DNA from: DASUMP01 sp036277635
Lineage (GTDB): Bacteria > Actinomycetota > Acidimicrobiia > IMCC26256 > PALSA-610
Assembly: GCA_036277635.1 (NCBI GenBank)
Contig: DASUMP010000111.1
Location: 1-12,613 of the forward strand
Reading direction: 5' to 3'
Length of the DNA stretch: 12,613 nucleotides
The notes under the pieces are model-generated. The model searched no databases, was not told the DNA's origin, and saw only the letters and a program-made list of their open reading frames with translations. Below, piece after piece: positions 6,052-12,613 of the stretch. Positions within the stretch are counted from its first letter, which is position 1, and the number at the start of each line of letters is the position of its first letter. The position numbers and the translations under genes were made by a program.

Positions 6052-6978
6052 ATGCCCGGCACCGCCGAACCCCGCTACATGGGCGGCCAAGCGGTCCTCG
6101 AAGGCGTGATGATGCGCGGCGCGACCACCTACGCGGTCGCTGCCCGCCTCCCGACCGGTGAGATCGAGCTGATCGTCCGTGACGTCCCCGGCTGGGCCGA
6201 GAAGTACCGGCACATCCCCCTCGTGCGTGGCGTCATGGGCCTCGGCGAGAGCCTCGGGCTCGGCGGCAAGGCCCTCGCGTGGTCGGCGAACCGCCAGATC
6301 CCCGAAGACGAGCAGATCTCCGAGCGGGCGATGGGGTGGACCATGGCCATCTCGATGATCGTGTTCAGCGGGCTCTTCCTCGTGCTGCCGGCCGTCGCCG
6401 GCAAGGGCATCGGCAACTGGCTCGACTTCTTGCCGTTCCAGATCGCCGAAGCTGCGCTCCGCGTCGTCTTCTTCATCGGCTACCTGCTGCTGATCGCACG
6501 GATGCGCGACATCCGACGCGTGTTCGAGTACCACGGCGCCGAGCACAAGACGATCGCCGCGTACGAGAACGGTGTCGAGCTCACCCCCGAGACCGCACAG
6601 CAATTCACGACCGCGCACGTGAGGTGCGGCACCAACTTCTTGCTCACCGTGATGGTGATCGCGATCCTCGTCTACTCGGTCGTCCCGACCCCCACGTTCT
6701 GGTCGATCATCGTGTCGCGCATCGTGCTGATCCCGGTCATCGCGGGCCTCGGCTACGAGGTGATCCGCTACGCGGCGAAGCACATGCACCGCGGGTGGGT
6801 CCGGACCCTCATGCGACCTGGGTTGCTGCTGCAGCGACTCACCACCCGCGAGCCGTCCCTCGACCAGCTCGAAGTCGCCATCGCTTCGCTGCGTGCGGTG
6901 CTCTCGGCCGACCAGCTCGCGGAAGTCGAGGCGCGCCGCGGCGTGACCGCGCCGCCGGCGCTGCTCCGCACCGCGTGA
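6052..6978 (+). CDS. DUF1385 family membrane protein (YqhQ-like)
   Basis: This is a 308-aa integral membrane protein of the DUF1385 family, whose biochemical role is not established to my knowledge. Family signatures are clear: GGQAVLEGVMMRG (11-23), YHGAEHKTIAAYE (160-172), RCGTNFLL (191-198), and MRPGLLLQRLTTREP (254-268). The conserved His/Glu/Cys set (His161, Glu164, His165, Cys192) looks like a potential metal site, which is my inference. Membrane segments are likely at about 97-117, 134-151, 195-212 and 216-236; the N-terminal 90 residues and C-terminal 70 are soluble. It is separated from rpmE by 41 nt with a good ribosome binding site, and the family recurs next to rpmE and prfA/prmC in several bacterial phyla, which suggests a link to ribosome function or the cell envelope. 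ATG 6052 gives a protein of normal family length. Confidence 0.9.
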   Translation: MPGTAEPRYMGGQAVLEGVMMRGATTYAVAARLPTGEIELIVRDVPGWAEKYRHIPLVRGVMGLGESLGLGGKALAWSANRQIPEDEQISERAMGWTMAISMIVFSGLFLVLPAVAGKGIGNWLDFLPFQIAEAALRVVFFIGYLLLIARMRDIRRVFEYHGAEHKTIAAYENGVELTPETAQQFTTAHVRCGTNFLLTVMVIAILVYSVVPTPTFWSIIVSRIVLIPVIAGLGYEVIRYAAKHMHRGWVRTLMRPGLLLQRLTTREPSLDQLEVAIASLRAVLSADQLAEVEARRGVTAPPALLRTA

Positions 6979-7000
6979 GCGCGTCGGCGCACCCGGTCCC

Positions 7001-8368
7001 GTGAAGTTCGGCGTCTTCTACGAGCACCAGCTCCCGCGTCCGTGGGACGACGGAGCCGAGGAGCGCCTGTTCCGCGACGCGCTCGAGCAGATCGAGTTCG
7101 CGGACTCCATCGGGATCGACTACCTCTGGGAGGTCGAACACCACTTCCTCGAGGAGTACAGCCACTCGAGCGCGCCCGAGGTCTTCCTCGCCGCGGCGTC
7201 GCAGCGCACGAAGCGGATGCGCCTCGGTCACGGCATCGTCCAGACGCCGCCGCCGTTCAACCATCCGGCGCGCGTCGCTGAGCGGCTGGCGACGCTCGAC
7301 CTCGTGTCGGGCGGGCGGGTCGACTTCGGGACGGGCGAGTCGTCGTCGGAAGCCGAGCTGGGCGGGTTCCTCATCGACCCGGCCGACAAGCGCGAGATGT
7401 GGGAAGAAGGGCTGCGCGTCGCGTTGCGTTGCCTGAGCGAGTCGCCCTTCACCGGACACTCCGGGCGGTTCGTGACCATGCCGCCGCGCAACGTCGTGCC
7501 GAAGCCCGTGCAGCGGCCGCATCCTCCGGTCTGGGTCGCGTGCAGCCGGCGCGACACGATCCGCCTCGCCGCGCAGCACGCGATCGGTGCGCTCTCGTTC
7601 GCGTTCGTCGACCCCGAAGAGGCCCGGCACTGGGTCGACGACTACTACACGACGCTCGAGACCGACGGCGTGCCGATCGGCGACGCAGTGAACGCCAACA
7701 TCGCGTGCGTCACGACGTTCATGTGCCATGCCGACGAAGACGTCGCACTCGCGCGCGGCATCGAAGGCGCGAACTTCTTCGGCTACTCGCTCGCGCACTA
7801 CTACGTGTTCGGGCGGCACGAACCCGGCGTCACCGACGTCTGGGAGGAGTACCGACGCCGCCGGGTCGAGGCGGGATTCGACCCCGACGCCGTCGCCCGC
7901 GCCGCCGAACACGGCGACCGCCTCGGCGCCAAGATCGTGCAGGACGGCTTCGGCGGACTGCGCGGCGCGATCGGGACCCCAGACCAGGTGCGCGAGTACC
8001 TGCGGCGGTACGAGGAGTGCGGCGTCGACCAGGTGATCTTCTGCTTCCAGGCCGGCAAGAACCGCCACGAGCACATCATGGAATCGCTCGAGCTGTTCGG
8101 GCGCGAGGTGCTCCCGGAGTTCGCGGAGCGCGAACCCGCCGCGCAGCGAGCCAAGGACGAGCGGCTCGCTCCCGTGATCGACGCGGTGATGGCGCGCAAG
8201 CCGGCGTCCGACCATCCGCCGTTGCCAGCCGACGATTACTCGTTCCCCGCATTGCCGCGCGCGATCGCCGACCGGATGGAGAGCGACGACTTCCACGCGT
8301 TCCTCGACCAGGTCGCCGACAAGATCGCCGACGGCGAGAACGTGGTCGGCGAGTTCTTGCGTCAGTGA
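7001..8368 (+). CDS. LLM class flavin-dependent oxidoreductase
   Basis: This is a 455-aa luciferase-like TIM-barrel flavoenzyme, using reduced FMN or F420 to oxidise or reduce an unknown substrate. The N-terminus MKFGVFYEHQ is the typical first strand. Next are EVEHHFLEEYSHSSAPEVFL (44-63), HGIVQTPP (77-84), the family motif LVSGGRVDFGTGES (101-114), and the late GTPDQVREYLRRYEECGVD (325-343) with VIFCFQAGKNRHEHI. These are characteristic of the alkanal-monooxygenase-like subgroup. It is about 100 residues longer than LuxA; the extra part is C-terminal (about 375-455), largely helical by composition, and of unknown role. FMN versus F420 cannot be settled from sequence. GTG 7001 lies 22 nt after the DUF1385 stop with no evident Shine-Dalgarno or TANNNT hexamer, so it probably depends on the upstream message. 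It is not a usual member of the rpmE-prfA cluster. Confidence 0.88.
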   Translation: MKFGVFYEHQLPRPWDDGAEERLFRDALEQIEFADSIGIDYLWEVEHHFLEEYSHSSAPEVFLAAASQRTKRMRLGHGIVQTPPPFNHPARVAERLATLDLVSGGRVDFGTGESSSEAELGGFLIDPADKREMWEEGLRVALRCLSESPFTGHSGRFVTMPPRNVVPKPVQRPHPPVWVACSRRDTIRLAAQHAIGALSFAFVDPEEARHWVDDYYTTLETDGVPIGDAVNANIACVTTFMCHADEDVALARGIEGANFFGYSLAHYYVFGRHEPGVTDVWEEYRRRRVEAGFDPDAVARAAEHGDRLGAKIVQDGFGGLRGAIGTPDQVREYLRRYEECGVDQVIFCFQAGKNRHEHIMESLELFGREVLPEFAEREPAAQRAKDERLAPVIDAVMARKPASDHPPLPADDYSFPALPRAIADRMESDDFHAFLDQVADKIADGENVVGEFLRQ

Positions 8369-8406
8369 CACGGCGCGTCGACCTCGGTCGGCGCGACAGG
8401 GGCCGG

Positions 8407-8412
8407 TACCCT
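8407..8412 (+). promoter_or_regulatory. -10 hexamer TACCCT of a leaderless prfA promoter
   Basis: TACCCT is followed by 7 nt and then ATG 8420. The adjacent in-frame GTG at 8417 would be only 4 nt from the hexamer and hence upstream of the expected transcription start, so the ATG is preferred. No -35 box is obvious. Confidence 0.55.
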
Positions 8413-8419
8413 CTCGGTG

Positions 8420-9480
<1,061 letters not shown>

Positions 9481-9484
<4 letters not shown>

Positions 9485-10404
9485 ACGAGACGCGCACCAC
9501 GTGGCGCGACGAGTGCGCGCAGGTACGCGCCCGGCTCGCCGAGCACGGACTCGCGAACGCAGCCCGAGAAGCGCGCTGGCTCGTGGAGGCCGCGTCGGGA
9601 CTCGACGGCGCCGAGCTGGATGTCGACGACTCGCCGGTCGGTGCCCGAGCGCGCGAGCACCTCTGGTCGATGTGCGATCGGCGCATCGCGGGCGAACCGT
9701 TGCAGTACGTCCTCGGGTCGTGGTCGTTCCGGGGTCTCGACCTCATGGTGGACCCGCGGGTGCTCATCCCGCGACCCGAGACCGAGTGGGTCGTGGAAGT
9801 CGCGCTGCGGGAGATGGAACGCCGCGGGGTGCGGCGCGGTCCGCCGGCGGCGTCACGACGCGCTGGCACGCCGACGGTGCACGTCGCCGACCTCGGGACC
9901 GGTTCGGGTGCGATCGCGCTCGCGCTGGCCGCCGAGCTTCCCGACGCCGAGATCTGGGCCACCGACGTGAGCGACGACGCGCTCGCCGTCGCCCGCGCGA
10001 ACCTCGCCGGTCAGGCATCCACGCTTGTGCGCCTCGCGGCGGGCTCGTGGTTCGACGCGCTCCCCGACGACCTGCGCGGCCGGCTCGACCTGGTGGTCTC
10101 GAACCCTCCGTATCTCGCCGACGATGAGCGCGCGACGCTCGTGCCCGAGGTGCGCGATCGCGAACCGGCGGTGGCGCTGTTCGCGGGACCGAGCGGTCTC
10201 GAAGCGCTCGAGGTCGTGATCGGCGAGGCGCCCGCGTGGCTCCGACCCGGCGGCGTGCTCGTGTGCGAGCTCGCACCCCACCAGGCGCCGCCCGCCGCCG
10301 CGGCGGCGCGCTCCGCCGGTTACGAATCGGTCACGGTCCACGACGACCTCGCCGGTCGCGCACGCGTCCTCGTGGCCGCGACCCCGTCGAGCGACCCTCG
10401 CTAG
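9481..10404 (+). CDS. prmC: release factor glutamine N5-methyltransferase
   Basis: PrmC (also called HemK) uses S-adenosylmethionine to methylate the glutamine of the GGQ motif in release factors, which raises their activity. The protein has 307 aa. The N-terminal helical domain includes GEPLQYVLGSWSF (71-83) and RVLIPRPETEWVVE (93-106), which are family signatures. The methyltransferase fold carries the SAM-binding DLGTGSGAIALALA (137-150), the acidic residue in ATDVSDDAL (160-168), and the catalytic NPPY (208-211). A basic insertion at about 113-131 between the domains is longer than usual. The frame is open 100 codons further upstream inside prfA, but ATG 9481 is the real start: it overlaps the prfA TGA in ATGA and gives the normal family length. 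The stop TAG (10402-10404) doubles as part of the next promoter. Confidence 0.96.
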
Positions 10405-10407
10405 GGT
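10402..10407 (+). promoter_or_regulatory. -10 hexamer TAGGGT overlapping the prmC stop codon
   Basis: TAGGGT starts with the TAG stop codon of prmC and is followed by 6 nt and then GTG at 10414. The same bases thus appear to serve as stop codon and promoter element, giving a leaderless message for the 73-aa gene. No -35 box is clear within the prmC coding sequence upstream. Confidence 0.5.
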
Positions 10408-10413
10408 GACGGG

Positions 10414-10635
10414 GTGGCCGACGAGCTCGATGTCGACGCGATGCTGGAGCGCTTCCGGGAACGGGCGCGCGCGGTGCGCGAGCGTCCACTGCCACCCGTC
10501 GCCGGTGCCGAACGGGAGCGCTTCGTGCAGCAGGCGCAGCTCGACTTCCAGGACTTCGCGATCGTGGGCGACGCCGCGTGGGAGTTCGTCGACGGGGTGT
10601 TGACCCTGCGCATCGACTTGCGCCCCGAGCAGTAG
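10414..10635 (+). CDS. small protein of unknown function, 73 aa
   Basis: I do not recognise this family. The protein is acidic at its ends and has a charged N-terminal helix-like half (LERFRERARAVRERP, about 11-25) followed by a QQAQLDFQDFAIVGDAAWEF segment (39-58) and a short strand-like end (DGVLTLRIDLRPEQ, 60-73). It has no membrane segment, no signal peptide and no cysteines. Codon use is like its neighbours, with mostly G or C in the third position, which supports real coding. The GTG start lies 9 nt after prmC and exactly 6 nt after TAGGGT. The stop is TAG at 10633-10635, only 13 nt from the end of the convergent DUF983 gene. It may be a lineage-restricted protein expressed independently of prmC. 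Function is unknown. Confidence 0.75.
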   Translation: MADELDVDAMLERFRERARAVRERPLPPVAGAERERFVQQAQLDFQDFAIVGDAAWEFVDGVLTLRIDLRPEQ

Positions 10636-10648
10636 CCGTTCGCGGTCG

Positions 10649-11065
10649 TCAGCGACCCGGGCGTTCGTCGGGTCGTTCGTTCGGGTCGAGGTGTTGGAGG
10701 AACGAGCGGTCGATCGCGACCCAGATCGTCTTCGAGAACGGGTACGCGACGATCGGGCCGACGACCATGATCGGGACCAGGATCGCGAGCAGCGGCCCGA
10801 CCGGGACCTCGGGCACGGTCAGCACCAACGCGACCACGAACGTGACCGCGAACAATCCGCCGACCAGGATGATGTTGATCGCGAGCGCACCGGCCCAGTA
10901 CCCCGACTCGCGCTCGAAGTGCAGCCCGCAGCGGGGGCACTCGGCGACCATCGTGAAGTAGTTGCGGAACAACCTGCCCGACCCGCACCGCGCGCACCGC
11001 TTCGTGACGCCGCGCGTGAGCTGGGTCGCGCGCGAGGGCGGTGGACTCGCGGGGTCGTACGTCAC
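10649..11065 (-). CDS. DUF983 zinc-ribbon membrane protein
   Basis: This is a 138-aa membrane protein of the DUF983 family, function unknown. It has a zinc ribbon near the N-terminus formed by CARC (Cys24, Cys27) and CPRC (Cys43, Cys46), followed by HFERESGYWAGALAIN, a conserved lead-in to the first membrane helix. Two membrane segments span about 57-82 and 88-109. The C-terminus is a short charged tail with a small ERPDERP repeat. The start is GTG at 11065-11063, which overlaps the TGA of the upstream thiolase-like gene in GTGA, implying translational coupling and one shared message. There is no separate promoter or ribosome binding site. It converges on the 73-aa gene. Confidence 0.88.
   Translation of the reverse strand: MTYDPASPPPSRATQLTRGVTKRCARCGSGRLFRNYFTMVAECPRCGLHFERESGYWAGALAINIILVGGLFAVTFVVALVLTVPEVPVGPLLAILVPIMVVGPIVAYPFSKTIWVAIDRSFLQHLDPNERPDERPGR
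10653..10675 (+). terminator. possible hairpin at the convergent gene junction
   Basis: CGACCCG (10653-10659) and CGGGTCG (10669-10675) form a perfect 7-bp stem with a 9-nt loop, 18 nt after the stop of the 73-aa gene and inside the 3' end of the DUF983 coding region. The plus-strand bases after the stem are TTCGTTCG, only mildly T-rich. A second CGGGTCG at 10682-10688 could pair instead. It may end plus-strand transcription, but the repeat can also be explained by the coding sequence for ERPDERP. Confidence 0.3.
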
Positions 11066-12576
11066 GGTGACCTCACGGTGTTCGTCGTGCCGTCGTTGTC
11101 GACCTCGACCGTCCGGCCTTCCCAGGGTTCGCGCACCATCGCACCCATCATGTCCGCATCGCGCGTGGTCGCGAGCACCCGCCGCCCGTCGGCGGTGTGG
11201 GCGGCCACGATCGCGACCTGCGGCGTTCCGTCACGCTCGACCATCACGGACGTCGCCTCGATCCGCACCGACTCGACGACGAGCCCCGCCACCTCTCGGC
11301 GCGGCAGCGCATCGATCCGAGCTTGTGTCGCGGCGGGGTCGACTCGCTGGAAACCCGTCGCCGGCGGACGCGTCGACCACACCGACGCGGAGTGCTTGGT
11401 CGCGTACCAGCCGAGCGCGGTCGTCACGCCCACCGACCCGGGGTCGGCGCGCAGCGCGTCGACCATCGTCGCCACCCCGTGCGTCGAGTAATTGTTCACC
11501 GGCCCCCCTGCGAACGCCAGCCCGCCGGTGGTGGTCAGCGGCCGCGTGTCGCCGCCGGTCGGACCGGACATCCCGAGCGCATCGAGCGCGAGCTGCACGG
11601 CCGACGGGAAGCACGAGTACAGGTCGAAGCGCGCGACGTCGTCGACGCCCAGACCGTTCGCACCGAGCGCGTCGCGCACCACCACGCCGATGCCGGGCGC
11701 CGCCGCGAGCGAGTCGCGCTCCGAGAACCAGTAGTGGTCGTGGCCGTCGGCGCCGGCGTGCAAGAACACCATCCGGTCGGCGGGCACGCCCGCGGCGACC
11801 GCCGTCTCGTACGCGCAGAGGAGCAACGCGGCGCCTTGGTCGACATCGATGTTGGCGCACATCCGTTTCAGGTAGGGGAAGCACACCACCCGGTTGTCGG
11901 TGCTCGGCGTCGCGATCTCGTCAGGGGAGTACGCCGTGCGCGACCACGCCGCGGGGTTCTGCTCTGCGACGGCCGCGAACGTCGACCAGAGCGCACCGAT
12001 GGCGCGTTGGTGCTCCGCGACGTCGCGTCGCGCGCGTGCTCGCAGTGCGGTCTCGAGGAGCGGGTAGACGGTCACGGGAACGAACGCGTGATGCGCGTTC
12101 TCGTATTCGTTGCTCCCGGGGCGATCGTCGCCGACGACGTGCAGGCAGGGCGCGTCGTCGCCGGTTGGCCAGGTGAGGTGCACGCGCGGCTCCCGCCGGG
12201 CCCGCCATCGCGTGTGCATCGCCTCGGCGCCACCGACGAGCACCACATCGGCGCGGCCGGCCGCGATGTCGGCGGCCATCTCGTGGACGAGGAGTAGCGG
12301 GCTGTTGCCGCCGACCGTCGACACCACGGTGCGACGGGGTTCGGTGCCGAGCTCGCGGGCGACGAAGCGTCCAGGATCGGCGTACGGCCACGACGCGATC
12401 TGCACCACCGCGACGACGTCGAGCGCGTCGACGAGCGAGCGGGTGGCGCCGGCGTCGGCATCGGCGCGACGCGCCGCGTCGACGAGGAGCTCGATCGGCG
12501 AACGCGCCTGGTCGGCGGGGACGCGCTGGGCGGTCTGGCCGACGCCGACGACGACCGGGCTGCGGGGATCGGGCAC
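11062..12576 (-). CDS. thiolase-like (acetyl-CoA acetyltransferase family) protein lacking the usual nucleophile
   Basis: This is a 504-aa protein of the thiolase superfamily, in the group usually annotated acetyl-CoA acetyltransferase in actinobacteria. It opens with a thiolase strand (SPVVVGVGQTAQR, 6-18). Where thiolases have the nucleophilic Cys (NxxCASG), this one reads STVGGNSPLLLVHE (86-99), so that cysteine is missing. ADVVLVGGAEAM (109-120) follows as in the family. The later motifs are altered: DLYSCFPSAV (318-327) in place of HDCF/NEAFA, and GGPVNNYSTHG (357-367) holding the equivalent of the catalytic His. The C-terminal 100 or so residues form an extra domain. This matches thiolase-like proteins of mycobacteria (TLP1 type) reported to lack thiolase activity. 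The enzyme may bind acyl-CoA or steroid/fatty intermediates; the role is not established. GTG 12576 is chosen over 12582 because a GGAG lies 5 nt before it. Confidence 0.82.
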   Translation of the reverse strand: MPDPRSPVVVGVGQTAQRVPADQARSPIELLVDAARRADADAGATRSLVDALDVVAVVQIASWPYADPGRFVARELGTEPRRTVVSTVGGNSPLLLVHEMAADIAAGRADVVLVGGAEAMHTRWRARREPRVHLTWPTGDDAPCLHVVGDDRPGSNEYENAHHAFVPVTVYPLLETALRARARRDVAEHQRAIGALWSTFAAVAEQNPAAWSRTAYSPDEIATPSTDNRVVCFPYLKRMCANIDVDQGAALLLCAYETAVAAGVPADRMVFLHAGADGHDHYWFSERDSLAAAPGIGVVVRDALGANGLGVDDVARFDLYSCFPSAVQLALDALGMSGPTGGDTRPLTTTGGLAFAGGPVNNYSTHGVATMVDALRADPGSVGVTTALGWYATKHSASVWSTRPPATGFQRVDPAATQARIDALPRREVAGLVVESVRIEATSVMVERDGTPQVAIVAAHTADGRRVLATTRDADMMGAMVREPWEGRTVEVDNDGTTNTVRSP

Positions 12577-12581
12577 GACCA

Positions 12582-12585
12582 CTCC
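12582..12585 (-). promoter_or_regulatory. Shine-Dalgarno GGAG of the thiolase-like gene
   Basis: On the minus strand GGAG is followed by 5 nt and then GTG at 12576-12574. It overlaps the alternative GTG at 12582 and so argues against that start. No TANNNT hexamer precedes this gene within the window, and a TGA at 12591-12589 could be the stop of an upstream gene, so the gene may be within an operon. Confidence 0.45.
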
Positions 12586-12613
12586 GGGTCAGAGGAGGCG
12601 AACGAGCGGGGCG

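Overview
The window is GC-rich (roughly 70% by eye, with about 93% G/C at third codon positions in rpmE, which I counted). It carries the conserved actinobacterial core block rho-rpmE-(DUF1385)-prfA-prmC. GTG starts, leaderless genes with TANNNT -10 hexamers, a class E sortase, a Rho with a long N-terminal insertion, and an ApgM-family protein where thrB usually sits all point to Actinomycetota. My best guess is an Acidimicrobiia-like lineage, but this is inferred and not proven from the window.

Layout. 1-378 is the 3' end of a class E sortase gene. 398-1186 is a short-chain dehydrogenase with its own leaderless promoter. It converges on a lipoprotein PQQ-type sugar (glucose/sorbosone) dehydrogenase at 2423-1209 on the minus strand. 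A 58-bp divergent spacer with two back-to-back leaderless promoters separates that gene from an ApgM/'proposed homoserine kinase' family gene (2482-3651). Then comes a promoter, a C-rich leader of about 258 nt, and rho (3972-5738). rpmE (bL31), a DUF1385 membrane protein, an LLM flavin oxidoreductase, prfA (RF1), prmC (RF1 glutamine methyltransferase) and a 73-aa protein of unknown function follow on the plus strand. From 10649 to the right end the minus strand carries a thiolase-like gene whose stop overlaps the start of a DUF983 zinc-ribbon membrane protein gene.

How the genes work together. rho, rpmE, prfA and prmC form a transcription/translation termination module: Rho ends transcripts, bL31 is a ribosomal protein, RF1 ends translation, and PrmC methylates the GGQ glutamine of RF1. 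prfA and prmC overlap by ATGA, so enzyme and substrate are probably co-translated. The ApgM-family gene may belong functionally to threonine synthesis, because it occupies the thrB position upstream of rho. The LLM oxidoreductase looks like a metabolic passenger in the module.

The most informative non-coding signal is a recurrent start architecture. Five genes have TANNNT exactly 6-7 nt before the start codon, which predicts leaderless mRNAs, and rpmE is nearly leaderless. rho stands out with a long leader and a strong Shine-Dalgarno. I saw no CRISPR array, insertion sequence, tRNA, rRNA or clear attachment site, and no convincing evidence of a wholly new system.
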